This document shows positions 48,596 to 61,000 of a DNA stretch of 64,000 nucleotides, piece by piece. How positions within the stretch are numbered: the stretch's first letter is position 1; each line of letters starts with the position of its first letter. Location: NCBI GenBank assembly GCA_905250025.1, contig CAJNOJ010000035.1, positions 186,001-250,000 of the forward strand, in the 5' to 3' direction. This DNA is from Adineta ricciae. Its lineage: Eukaryota; Rotifera; Eurotatoria; Adinetida; Adinetidae. Both the position numbers and the translations under genes were made by a program. The notes beneath the pieces were generated by a model. The model was not told where the DNA came from. It was given only the letters and a program-made list of their open reading frames with translations, and searched no databases.

Positions 48596-51272
48596 TTATA
48601 CACTTGTAAAATTGGTATTGGGCACAGCGGTTGCTGCATGTCGAGCATCGTACAATAAGCCTGAAGAGAGAAGCATTTGAAGATGAATGAAGGTGTGTAT
48701 GCATTTTCTTCTCACCAGCGATGGATGCAGTCATCAACGAAACCATATTTGCTCCGATCAAGGCGCGTGGTGCAATTTTGACTAACGCTCGTTTTCGTGT
48801 TGGTGCAAAAACTCCTAATGTTGCTAAAGCGATACCCATCGAGCCGAAATTAGCAAACCCTAGAAATAATCTTCTCTATCGAGTATTTCCCTAAGAAAAG
48901 TTTTACCACATAGAGCATAGGTTAAAATAACTACTGAGCTGTCCTTGAAATAAACAAAAAATCTAGTCAGTCACAACAAAAAAAGACCGGTGCCATATGA
49001 TCGAATAGTTACCTCCCAGAGCATCTGAACATCATTTGGTAACTGTAGTGTACCATTTAGATACAATGGAAATGTATTATTCAAGATCAGTTCAGTACGT
49101 AACTGACGGATTCTACCCAGTTCTTGATAAGCTATGAACTATGAACGAGCGAGTGGAATATGTTACTGAAGAGCTTTGTCAAGTCGTTTTCTGACTTACT
49201 TCATTCAAACTAACTTTAATACCGATCAGTTTCGATGCTAAAAGACAATCATGAATTGGAATACCAATGATAATTGCAAACGGATAGAAGATCAATCCGA
49301 GTAGAAATTGAAAATTGATTTCCGGATGATGAATCAAATTAAAAAACCATGAAATCGTCGCGTCGGCAAAATGAAGAACACTTATAAATGCGATCAGATT
49401 CGCGATCAGATAACCACAGATTTTCAATGTATGACCTGCACCCGTTAGTAATGCATCAATTACATTATGTTGGTCTCTAAGAGAACAAAACCCAATGTAA
49501 TAAGATCGAAGAGAAATGTTTCGTACGGTGGTGGTGTGTTTTTTACTGCTTCCCAAGTTGTTTTCGATTGATGAGTTTCAGGCAATAAGAGTTTTGCAAA
49601 TCCAAGTGCGCCTGGAGCGGCCATGACACTAGCAGCGATTAAATGATTGGCCGGAACGCCAAAGAAAATAAACGTTGCAAGGACGGAACCTGAAACGAAC
49701 ACATCGAGAGGGACATAGACAAGTCATTTCAATGCACAACCTGCCATTGTTGCAAAACCACCGACTAAAACAGAATGAAGTTCTGATATGGTCATCTGTG
49801 GAACTAATGGCATAATCATCAATGGCGCTTCGCTCATTCCAACGAATATATTAGCTGCAGCAGTCATCGACTAAACAAAAGGAAGTCTTAAGAGAGAAAA
49901 TATTTAGATATTTACTTCCGCCGCTGTTGTATTCAGACATTTCTGCATAAACCACGCTATTTTTCCGATTATATACTGCATCACACCCAAATAATATAGA
50001 ACATTGATGACTGAACCAAGAAATATAATAATCGATGTGACCTGAAATGTAACAGCGAACAAAACTTCATGATTCTTTTCTAAAGTAGCATTTTTGGTAC
50101 TTTAAAGACGAAGAAATGTTGTTCATAAGTCTTCCCAAAGACAAACATTGCTCCCGCGTCAGCATTACTAAAATATTCTCGTTATCGATGATCATCTATT
50201 TTGTTCAAACAAATAAATTGTTTACTGAATAAATGTCGACACTTCTTTGCCAAGAAATTCAAAGAATTGGAAGCCAAATTCAAATCGTATGACAATCGTC
50301 GCCAGAAGAAATTGAATCACAAACGAATAAAACACTGTTTTCCATCGAATCTAAACGAATGTATTATAAAACGTTATCTATGCATCGATGAATTGCGATC
50401 GGAACTCATCCTACCTACTCGATGAGGATATTTGGAACCGATGGTACCCAATAAAACTAAGATGACAATACCGAGAAGAGACACATAGTTTCGTGCACGC
50501 GTAACTGTGAATCCAACATAGAATACAATAGCTGTAACAACGAACAGATGCCACACCCTATTGACATGGTTAACAAATGAGTTTTTCGATCGTCGTCGAG
50601 ATTGCTTACCATGAAAACGTAGATATTTCACGTTTGTACTTAGCTATCGGAAGATTTTCGTACCACCGTGCCAATGTACGACCGAGAATTCGTTCCCAAG
50701 CGAAGATGAAGAAGAAAAAGAAAATCAGAAACAAAAAGGCAAAACCTACAGCGCGATCTGGAAAGAATTGATATATTTTGTCTAATAATACCTGAATTTC
50801 CACGGAAAAGATTGCCGCGAATAGGAAATGCTGGTGTTCCATACTTTTCGCTCATTGCAAATGCGAAATAAATGATAAATGCAATTATAAAGACTGATTT
50901 TACTCCATAAATCACTGTTTTCTATCGAAAATTTAAGAAGATCAATGTTCATCGATAAAACTATATACAGTATCTTACCTTTCGTTGCTCGATCATCCGA
51001 AAAAATTGCTTTCGCAAATTGAAGATTAATAACCCGCTTCGATGAACATCATCAGTAAGCTTTTCAAAATCTCTATTATTCTTATCATCGTCATCCTCGT
51101 TGTTTTCATCTTCATTCTTTTGCAATTTCGTGGTTACTATCAATCCATGTGTAGTACTGATAACATACGCCGGACGATCGACTACATATCCTGAATTATC
51201 ATAACCTGTAAATTTCTACACAGACCAAGACATTTTCTCTTGTGTTGTTCATTGAAAACTAACCTCAGCCAT
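48596..51272 (-). CDS. SLC28: concentrative nucleoside transporter (SLC28 family)
   Basis: Fifteen exons in transcription order: 51264-51272, 50979-51215, 50792-50921, 50610-50757, 50419-50557, 50226-50350, 50101-50167, 49916-50041, 49741-49870, 49527-49689, 49200-49476, 49013-49138, 48907-48943, 48716-48859, 48596-48660. They encode about 640 residues. CNT proteins import nucleosides with sodium or protons. Recognisable parts are the first helices (KSVFIIAFIIYFAFAM, FLFLIFFFFFIFAWERILG), the pore region NADAGAMFVFG, NVLYYLGVMQYIIGKIAW, the signature TAAANIFVGMSEAPLMI, AASVMAAPGALGFAKLL, and the last core helices CGFANFGSMGIALATLG. The N-terminal tail is acidic. The join between exons 3 and 4 implies a 34-nt intron (50758-50791) or a 46-nt variant; that junction is the weakest part of the model. 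Confidence 0.93.
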
Positions 51273-51697
51273 TTTCAATCGTCTATTCAGTTGCTTCAAT
51301 CACAAACAAAGAAAGGAAATTCAATCTTAGATCTCCTCATCTTGTCTTTTCAATCCGATAAGATAAGGCATCCAATATTCAATGTCATCAATAAACAAGA
51401 TGAAAACTTCGATCGAAATTCGTACAATTCTATTAAGTTTTTCTCCTCACGCTTTCAGATGTTTTTCTATTTGAACGGCCGGATATGAATCCATTAATAT
51501 CGGAAAGAACGAGAAGAAATCAGCCGCTATTGAAGATGCTATGAGCACTGAAGAGCAGTTAAAGTGAAAGATGAAAAACGTTTTTCTTTCTTATTTTTCT
51601 TCACTTCAACATGAATTAATGGACAACCTTATCAACAGCAATAATAGCAACAGAAAAGAAAAGAAACGAAACATTTAGCTGTACAGAGAATAACATT

Positions 51698-52654
51698 ATG
51701 GTTCATCTAAACGCTGCCACATTACATCTTCATTACGATATAGAAAAGCCTGGTTATCACGGTAGGAAAGCACTCAGTTGAAAGTATGCGACAAATGTTC
51801 ATTTCATTTAGGACTAGATCGACGGCACTATCCAGAAAAACATCGTTTTGCTTTTAGTGAATCTGTTTTCAAACCTCGAGGTCGTGCTCACGTTCCACCT
51901 CCACCTCTAGAGGATGTCAAATGGCGTCCACATGGTAAATTTATCGAACCAGAATATTCAAAGTAATATTTCAAAAGTATGTACGAAGAATTTCGTTCTT
52001 CTTTGTAGTGTTGGGCCTGATTGGCATTCACGTTTACGATATATTAAATCTCCGCGTAATCCTGATACTCGTCCGACATTACCCATTGCTGTCATTGAAC
52101 AAAATCTACATTTTGTTCGTTCATTTCCTCAAAATTGGCAACGTACGTCGAACGAATGGATCTACTTCCCGGACGAGTCTGCTGATCATCGTCCGTCGAA
52201 AAGAAATCTTTTTGCCGACATGCATCTTCGTTCGATCGAAGATCTAGGCAATGATGATGTACATATGACACAAATGGGACATAAACGAAGAGTCTATGAT
52301 TCACGTAACGGTATTCCGAAACGATCGGATGGTGATAAAAGTTATCGTCGTGTTGAATATGAACCAAATTTTCATAAACTTGGTTCGACCCTACCTCCGA
52401 TTAACTTTGGATACAATGGAAATCCAGATGAACTGGAGAAAACTTTCATTCCGATGAAACGTGACACAATTCATGTCATTGATGAAGAAGAATTCGAAGA
52501 GAAACAACGTCAACGTGAATACGATGAATCCATAGATGAAGTTCGACAACTGGATAAATGGAAACCTGCTGAATGTTTAAAGAGCGCTTTTCAAGTGTTT
52601 CCTTCTGATTCCAAAGATAAACGTGCAGGCAAGCGTCGATCACACTTTCGATAA
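51698..52654 (+). CDS. unknown conserved-looking protein
   Basis: Three exons (51698-51761, 51812-51962, 52009-52654) encode about 286 residues. There is no signal peptide or membrane segment. The N-terminal part has LDRRHYPEKHRFAFSESV and VPPPPLEDVKWRPHG, then GPDWHSRLRYIKSPRNPD. The second half is highly charged with a short acidic helix (DEEEFEEKQRQREYDE), ending in a basic tail. The short Pro/Arg/Tyr motif style resembles microtubule-associated ciliary proteins, but I cannot name the family and give no function. It sits tail to tail with the KGD4 gene, about 115 bp between stops. Confidence 0.72.
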
Positions 52655-52770
52655 ACTGCTGCGTGTGTTTTTATTTTGGAAAAGACAAACAAAATACATA
52701 TGTTGATATAGATTTGCTTAGGATTGTCTCTGTGCTAAGGAATATTTGATGAATCTAAAAGGAGTCCAAA

Positions 52771-53215
52771 CTAAACAGATCCGCCAGTCTACAAAAGAAC
52801 AAAGACACGACAGATCTCGATGGTGAGCAAATGAGTAAGAAACTTACCGCAACGAGATCAATCTCTTCTTGGGTTAATGAACGTCGTCGATATTTAGCTG
52901 GTGTTTGCGCAAATTCAAATGTACCAGCTTGTTGAACTGTTTTCGTTTGGGAGGCAGCACCAGCTTTATTCACTACACTTGATGAATCCTTCGTATTCTC
53001 CTTCGTTGCATGAGTGGCTGAACCTATATAACACATCCTCATACATCTATTTTGTGTTTCAAAAGCTAAATTTCTACCTGATCGATTCGCCCCGTATCGA
53101 AATTGGATCATTGGTACACGTTGTCGAAGAATTTTCTAACGAAATAGAATATGCAACACTGATCAATAAAAAAAACAGAAGTCGATACCTGCAGATTGCT
53201 AGCCATACTAGCCAT
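52771..53215 (-). CDS. MRPS36: 2-oxoglutarate dehydrogenase adaptor KGD4 (MRPS36-like)
   Basis: Four exons in transcription order (53189-53215, 53078-53135, 52848-53023, 52771-52788) encode about 92 residues. KGD4/MRPS36 tethers the E3 subunit to the E1/E2 core of the mitochondrial 2-oxoglutarate dehydrogenase complex; it was once called a ribosomal protein. The diagnostic C-terminus is PAKYRRRSLTQEEIDLVATG followed by GSV, equivalent to the KYRR...QEE...GG end of the family. The N-terminal QRVPMIQFRYG matches the E1/E2-binding stretch. Two exons are tiny (27 and 18 nt) and would be missed by simple gene finders. Confidence 0.9.
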
Positions 53216-53386
53216 GAATGACAGGAAGTATGAGAAATAGTTCTACAACTGTGAAAGAAATTCTAGATAGACTTTAGTGCGACATATCGATGGACATTTT
53301 TTTATATTCAAAACCCATGATCGACAAAACATGTTTTAATTACAATACAACAGACAAAAAACGAAAAGAAATGTAGCCAGGTAAAA

Positions 53387-55505
53387 TCACCATTGGCTAA
53401 AATTCAATGATCCACCTGAACTAGCTGCTGCTAATTTACGTTTTTTCTTTTGTGCATATTCGTTATCTTCGTCGGAAGTGGGTGCAGCTTGTTTTGCACT
53501 TGAACTAGAAAGCAATGCGAATCATGTGCATGAATAACTCGATGGTAGAAGAGAAAGATGACTCACTAAACTTGATTGGAAATATATTTTCCAACTCCAG
53601 ATCGAAATGTTTGTTCCGAGGACGAGGTGGATGCTGTCGAACTTTTTGTTCCTGTTGCTACTGCAGTAGATTTGGCTGATCGTACAGTTCCATTGAGTCT
53701 CTCTTCATTCGCTTCACGCTTATCCTGACGTTCTCGTTCAGCTTTCAGCTAAAGAGTTATTCGACATAAATCAAAAGTATTCATCACAGACAGAATTCCT
53801 ACTTCAGCATCAACTTCGTCATATGGATTGACAAATACAATTGTGTCTTCAATAATAATATCGCTCTAGAATAAGAGAAATTATCAATCAGTCATTGTCC
53901 TCGACAAGAAACCATCGTTCTTACTTGTGGTCGATCTTTTTCATCGGTTGGAATTGCTTCCATTGCACTGAGAGTCTCAATGCCGCCAACGATTCTATGC
54001 ATAGGTAGATGCATGCAGAAAAACTACCATATTTCAACTTACTTTCCAAACACGGTGTGTTTACCATTTAATCCTTTGCATGAGCGATAGGTGAAAAAAC
54101 TACAAGAATCGATGGAAATTATCCGATAAAACTAGAGCATCGTACATACAATTGAGATTTGTTGGTATTTGGACCTGAATTAGCCATACTCAACATCCCT
54201 CTTCCGGTGTGTTGTAATTTCGGATTACATTCATCTCGGAACGGCTTGTTCCATATTGATTTTCCACCGTGACCTGTACCTGTTGGATCACCACCTTGAA
54301 TCTAGAAGAGAAATTGAGTGATAAAGACTATAAGTGATACTATCAAAATACTCTATACTAACAATAAAATTTTTGATCGATCGATGAAATTTGCTTCCGA
54401 CGTAGTATTTATCTGCACAATGTTTAATAAAATTCTCACACGTTTGCGGACATAGATCGCAATCCAGTTCAATATTGATTACGCCTAAGTTGGTAACCAT
54501 TCGTGCATAGCCTTTCTTTTTACCATTTTTGATTCTTGCATAACGAATTTCGTTTTCGTCACGAACAGCTGCTTCCATGACCGTCACTGGGTCCATCGAT
54601 GTCGATGTAAATGATGCAGCCAAACGACCAGTTGAATACGTCGCTGTATTTGTTTCATCCAAATGTTGTTGATTAGGTTTGACTTGTTTACTCGAATAGA
54701 TACTCGTTTCAGATCTTTCCTTGAATTCTTTCGATGGTGCACTCTTGATTTGCTGTAGCGTTGCAGCAGTTTCATTATTGATATATTTCAAATAATAGTT
54801 GGGATCCGTTCGTCGAGCTTTCTCATCCTCATCATCTAATTTCCAATCATTTTTCAAATGTGCAAACGATTGAATGTTGAATTTATCCAAATTTTTCGGA
54901 TCCTGAATTGTGATAATATCTTCTCGTGTGAATGATTCATTCGTTAAAAGATCGTTAAATGTATTGGTCTTAAGGTTTAAACGGTCGATAGCATCATAAC
55001 TATAGACATTACCCGATGGTCGTATGGCCACAATGTGTGAACTGTCAGTCAATACTTTAAAAGTTATTGGACAATGAATTTCATCTTTCTGATTTTTGTG
55101 AAAAATTAATTTAGTTAATTGTTTCGCTTCAAGCTTTTCACCGGTGACAGGATTGCGACCTGAAAGTACCAAGGAAATTGCATTCCAATGAAAACAACAT
55201 GTTGTTTACAACCTACCGAACTTTTTCAAAAATGGCACTATAGAAGCAAGGTCAAAGACGATGCCATCAGGTGTGCAATACGGATTTTCTACGGGTAGAA
55301 ATGAGATGCTACAACAGTTGAATGGTAAACGACGAAAATCAGCATTCGCTTTGGTAGCACCTTTGTAACCACCAAAGGAATTTTTCCATTCCTAAACAAT
55401 AAAGAAAATCAATTGAAAAAGATAGAGAGAGAGAGAGAGAAAAACGAGATGACTTACTGTAGTGGTAAGATAGAGTTTGTCCTGTTGATGCTGTTTCTTG
55501 CCCAT
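53387..55505 (-). CDS. PPIL2: PPIL2, U-box/cyclophilin-type peptidyl-prolyl isomerase
   Basis: Nine exons in transcription order (55458-55505, 55217-55391, 54363-55159, 54150-54301, 54043-54099, 53925-53994, 53803-53865, 53567-53748, 53387-53504) encode about 553 residues, close to the family size. The N-terminal [18 protein letters not shown] is the standard start. Two U-box-like segments follow ([20 protein letters not shown] and [15 protein letters not shown]). The cyclophilin domain has [39 protein letters not shown] and [12 protein letters not shown]. The usual cyclophilin Trp is replaced, as in other PPIL2 proteins. FRSGVGKYI and a C-terminal NFSQW match the family tail. PPIL2 is a nuclear spliceosome-associated protein with ubiquitin-ligase activity. 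Confidence 0.95.
55421..55440. repeat. (GA)n microsatellite in a PPIL2 intron
   Basis: About eight GA units inside the first intron of the minus-strand PPIL2 gene. Confidence 0.7.
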
Positions 55506-56249
55506 TATTAATGACAGCTATTTGTTTGATTGAATTGAAACGAAAATAAAGGATGAATGATCAATTTCTCTTATCCATATGAGACGAAAGAAATTACATG
55601 TCAGTATTCGACCAATCAGACTACAGATTTGCATTACACATGAAAAAGGACGACATCTATGCTGATATGTTATTTAGAAAAGCTTTCAAAGAAGATTCGC
55701 TTTCCAGTGATCTCAACTATTTAATCATGACTAGATACTGACTTTTCCTAGCGCATGATAATTCATATCGCGAGTTCGAAATTCAAAGATTAGTCTTGAG
55801 AATCACATGAGAAGAATGTTTCACCAGAAATATGGACAAACTACAACATCCCTGAAATTGTTTTTTGGACAAAAGATCTTTAAAAAACGATAGTCTTTGC
55901 TGAGAATGTCAATGAACATAAAGCATTGTTATTTCAACACTTCACCTTCGATGACTAACAATTTCGTTTTGTATTCAATATTTATATAACTTGACCAGTC
56001 ACGTATCAAGATGGTAGAATATTTTGCATCCAACAAACTGAAGCACAGCCAATAATCAATATCTACAAACGAAGTGCGTTATGCCTGCTAGTTAACGTAA
56101 AAGGAAGTGAAAATGGCATATCTGATCATACATGGACTTCAGTGTATAAATTCAAAGCGTTCTCGTCAGTGATTATGAGCAGTACTTGTTTGAACCGATG
56201 AAATTGATCGTCTTAGTCTGAAAATAGCAAAGTAGAGGAGTAATATACG
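55506..56249. other. intergenic
   Basis: 5' region of PPIL2 and upstream sequence of the 5S rRNA gene. AT-rich with no coding frame or RNA recognised. Confidence 0.5.
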
Positions 56250-56366
56250 CTTACGGCCATACCACGTTGAATACACCAGTTCTCGTCCGATCACTGAAGT
56301 TAAGCAACGTCGGGCTCGGTTAGTACTTGGATGGGTGACCGCCTGGGAATACCGAGTGTCGTAAGC
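56250..56366 (+). rRNA. 5S ribosomal RNA
   Basis: A full-length 5S gene of about 117 nt. The ends GCTTACGGCC and GTAAGC pair to form helix I. Internal landmarks are the box A region (GAAGTTAAGCAACG) and box C (GGATGGGTGACCGCCTGGGA). A run of nine T follows, the RNA polymerase III stop. No base change that would clearly disable it is seen. It is a single copy here, transcribed toward the deacetylase-like gene. Confidence 0.97.
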
Positions 56367-56375
56367 TTTTTTTTT
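56367..56375 (+). terminator. RNA polymerase III T-run terminator of the 5S gene
   Basis: Nine consecutive T directly after the 5S 3' end. Confidence 0.9.
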
Positions 56376-56514
56376 GTTTTTCTTTTCTAATCGACTTCGA
56401 AATCATTCGTTAAATACAAACACATGTGTTTTAACGCATCATTCTGACTATTTCTTCTCTTTTCTCTGGGTAAAATGATAAACAAAGAATTGAATTTCAG
56501 CAATCAATCGCTTT

Positions 56515-56517
56515 CAG
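56515..56517 (+). other. 3' splice site directly before a start codon
   Basis: CGCTTTCAG abuts the ATG at 56518, with a second TTTCAG about 17 nt upstream. This is compatible with spliced-leader addition or a 5'-UTR intron. Confidence 0.45.
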
Positions 56518-57986
56518 ATGTTATTCTTTTATTTTTTATGCTTTCTAACATTTTCATTCACATCGGGCCAAAGTAAAACCTGCACTAAAGAAAATTGTCT
56601 TTTACCCAGTTGTCAATGTCCAACAAATAATGGTAATCCAACATCGTTCGATCTCATTGATTTACCTCAGTTTGTATGTGTTCTATGTTCAACATTATTT
56701 TCTTTTTTATATCAATTAAGTGTTCTTTTTAGGTCTTATTAACTTTTGTCGGTAATTTAAACACAAATGTACTAGATTCTATTCGATCAATATTTCATTC
56801 ATTTCATCGAAATCCAAATAAATGTCCAATTTCAACAACGTTTTTCATTCATGACGTTCATACAGAATATTGTTTAGTTCAACGTCTTTTCGATAATCAT
56901 CATGAAATAGCGATGACAGTGTCGAGCAACAAGTAAATTTATCTTTATTTTTCGAAAAAATCGTCTCTGTTTACTCGATTTCTAGATGTCCATTAACCAA
57001 TTGTTATCAAGAGAATTCTTGGCGTCGATGGACGAATAAAGATTGGCAACGTGAAATAAAGGAACAACGCATTAACATTGTCGACAAAGGACAGATTCAT
57101 TCATCCCATATCAAAGGCTTTCGTGTACCACATTTACAAATTGATGGATATCAACATTTCGAACTCTTGGAGAAATATCATTTTCATTATGATTCATCGA
57201 TGTTATTCAAATCGAACAATTTCATCTGGCCATTCACATTGGATTATCCATTTGATCATCAAGCATGTATTAATTGCTATAATTGGACAAAACCATTCGA
57301 AGCACTTTGGCAATTTCCACTACACGAATGGACTTATCCAAACTGTGAGCACATCTTGTTTTCAATTTAACACAGGCATTTAAAATTTTCATGTCTTTTC
57401 AGCAAGTATCTCTTGCCGTACTCTGTCTGATTCGTCATGTTTGCCAGCAGATCAAACACTCACCACTGATATTTATTATGATTTTCTTATGCATAATTTT
57501 CAACGTCATTCGTCATTAACTGTTGGCCGTCGATCACCTTTCGTTATTCAATTGGATCTTTCTTGGCTTGCTCAAAACAAAAAAGTCCGTCTGCAAGCAT
57601 TGCTTCGCTTTATTCAACATCTTTTAACTAGTCCGGACCATCGATATGTTTATTTTGTTTCGATAGAAAAAGCTTTGGAGTGGTTTAAATATCCACGACC
57701 ATTGAACGAACTGAAAGATTTTTGGGCATTCACGTGTGGTGATAAAACCTATGAATATGATGCAGATTGTTCGAATATTGACATCGATTCTACCGAAGAG
57801 GAAAAGAATAACTTAAACGCTCAACATCTCAAATCAAACAATATAAGCAACAAAACTCACAGCGAATATGTCGATCGCCAAGCTGAGAAATTGTTTCCGA
57901 GTAATATCGCTCTTCATGCTTTGTGGGTATCGATTGTATTGATCGTCAGCGTGGTTATTTACGATAAATATTTTACTACCAAATGA
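56518..57986 (+). CDS. membrane-anchored chitin-deacetylase-like protein, catalytic residues lost
   Basis: Four exons (56518-56673, 56733-56932, 56986-57344, 57403-57986) encode about 432 residues. A signal peptide (MLFFYFLCFLTFSFTSG) is followed by a CE4 polysaccharide-deacetylase domain of the animal chitin-deacetylase type: CLLPSCQCPTNNGNP, LPQFVLLTF, NPNKCPISTTFFIHD, GFRVPHLQIDGYQHF and the YDSS motif. The catalytic motifs are degraded. The usual TFDD reads TFVG, so the base/metal Asp is missing, and the HSxxH metal motif reads MTVSSNK. A C-terminal membrane segment (LHALWVSIVLIVSVVIYD) replaces the secreted form. It probably binds chitin or another polysaccharide at the cell surface without deacetylating it. 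No chitin-binding domain is seen. Confidence 0.85.
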
Positions 57987-58042
57987 TGTTTTATTCATAT
58001 AACTAGTTGACAATAAAAAAGTAGCCGAAAGAACATTTAACT

Positions 58043-61000
58043 TTAACGAAATAAATATTTTAAAATCAGTGCAACAAAAATAATAAGAAGAAAATGAATG
58101 AGGTAAAACGAAGGATAACGTATTGATTGTTGTGTTTGTAATTGACAAATTTGTCGCTCATGAAAGTCAATTCGTTCACTTGTACGCATGAGATTTGTTT
58201 CGATACTTTTCAATATCGATGTTATATCTTCACTAAATGATGTTTTCCGATCGATTAGAATTGATTCATTGTGAGTATTGTGAAACGATACTGTACGTTC
58301 ATGAACAATCATTGGATCATGATGGTGGCATGTATGCGTGCAGATCATAAAATTTGTTTCGTAAGTCGAGATATCATTATGTGAATCCCATGGATGAATG
58401 CTATAAAAGAATACAACTGCAAGATTACTTGACAAGATGATGTTCACATCTTACTCTAGATGATTGTATGTCCATTGTCTGGTATTTTGATCCATTGAGA
58501 ACAAACAAGGATGCCATTCAATTCCCGTTATCTTGCGTTCTTTAACCAGTTTACGTTGTTCATTTTCAATGATCGTTTTTTCTTCGGTAGCTAGAACTTG
58601 ATCATTTTGTCGGATTGCTGATGTTACACGTTGCCATAATCTACATTGAAAATCGTATTATTAAAGAGAATATTGTTTTTGATGGAATTAGTTTTCACCT
58701 TTCGGATTCATTCTCTTGCTGTTGTTCGATCGGTACGACATATCGTTTCAATCGAGAATTGATCACAGATGGTGTGACTTTCCACAAGACACTTTTCATC
58801 TACAACAGACAATCTGAGTTCTCCATAATTGATATATAGAATTTTGGAATCTACGTGTGTGGTTTTATCGATCAAGGTAATTTCATCGTCCCAATGACCA
58901 GAAAAAGTGTAGAGAACATCATCTTCCAGACGAATTTTTCCTTCAATCAGGTTAGTTAGTTCTTGGCCACCGATAAATGGCTTTAAGAAAGTCGAAATGA
59001 CGCGTACATGAAAAAGAAAAAGGAAATCGCTTGTTACTTTTAATTTGAATTCAATATCAGCTGAATAACGAGTTTTCTCACAAGTGATTGTTACTTTGCC
59101 ACCTAATTCCATAGTCAACCTTCCGATAAGAATACCTGTATGATATCGATACATCTGGGTTATGAAAATGTTCGGAAAGTGTAGCTAACTTTACCTTTAC
59201 AGTTCGCATACGGCATAGTAATGACATAATCTTCTCCACGATTCAGTAGAGTCAATCGAGCTGACCCATCCAATATTGCTTGTAAGCTATTGCCTATAAG
59301 TAATAGTTGAAATAGAAAACCAAAGTCGCCGATTAAGCATTTACCATAGAATTTGGATCTTGTTAAGATATTTCCTTGAATACAGAATCCTTCTTTTCGA
59401 TTTGATACATAAAAACTTGTAATTGGTGGATGATGAGAGATCTAACCGAACATCCCAGCGATTTTCTACAGATGCTTCCTAATATGAACTCACCTGTTCT
59501 GCGATATAAAATGTTTTACTATCACTTTTTGTATGATAAAAATAACAGCGATATACTTCGCCTAGAACAGGATTGTAGGGTTTTTTCAGACCCTAAAATC
59601 AAGTGAAATGAGTTGCTGACGCGCTATTTAAACAAACCTTTGGCTTCTTATAAAATCCTGAGAGGTAAAATTTTACAACTGTTTTCATTCGTTCTAATGC
59701 ATCAGATGAATTGACTGTTCTAAAAATAGCAACAATCTAATTAATATCAAGTTTCCTCTCATAAGTTCGATAGAGACAAAGAAAAAAGTTATTAAAATAG
59801 TTTTCAACATGCTAAAGTGTATCATTGAAATGAACATACTCTTCAAGAATGTCGCAGTGGTGATAATAATCAGAAAGCTTTTCCAGAAATGATCTGGTCT
59901 CTAGTATGAATGTTGGGAGAACTACTTTCGACAAATCCATGCCTGGTCGAACTTGTTTTAGTAAATGCACTATTAGTGATTTGTTTTCTTCGGCTACATC
60001 TTCTGTTTGGGCGGCATTGCCAAGCTAAAAGTAGCATGATTTTTTCGATAAAAAATGTGCATTTTTTTTCACTCGACATACTTCGCCCATTTCCTCTGGA
60101 GGCGCAAGAATATATGGCGTTATAGCTTTCTCTTCCTCGGGAGGATTGGGTCGATCTTGCGAGATTTCCGATTGCGTGGTGCCACTTCTAGAAGTTTTGC
60201 TTAGATCAGCACTGGTGTCACTCATTCGATCATCATCTGCCAGAAGATTCGTGCGAGACAGATTAATATCATTTGTGGAGGAGTTGTTGTTTGAAAGTAT
60301 GCTGTCTTCATTGGACAAAATTGAAGAATTGCTCGTGGTTGACGTGGTGGGAACATCATACGTTAGAAATGGCTTTTTCAATAATTTTGAACATTTCATT
60401 GTTAATTCAAGTCCATCCATCCAGCAATATCCTTAATGGTTTAGTAAATTTTTGTCTCCGGTAAATCAAAATTAAAGCAAAATACCCGTTGCTTCATCTG
60501 CTGCTCGACAAATTAAGTAATTGATTGGTAGAGGAAATGTCAGGGCACCAAATTGCTCATTTTTAGGACCCTAAAGAAAGAGCCAGGAAGAGGAAAAAGT
60601 CGTGTTTTATTTTGTTTCGTAGTAAAACTCGTTTACTTTCTGCGTCCAGATAGATTTTTCTAGTGGATGCCAAATTTTAAAACAAAATCCTGTTTTCTTC
60701 GAAGGTCGTTGAATAACTACGATGAGAAAATCAAAATTACGAACAAAACCGACCACAACACTCACCTTCACACGATGAGAGAACAATAGTGCCAACCCAA
60801 ACACCATCCTACCATATGATCATCATGAACGAATCGAATAGATAGGTTTTCACATACCATAGATACAGGACTACGATAGAGTAACATGTAGCCTGGTTTT
60901 AAAACTGCCCACAGCTTAGTCCAATCCCGTAATGTTCCTCGCACCTTGAGCCAATCGCTAACGACAACAATTGAAGGATCTTTGAGAATATATTCCACTT

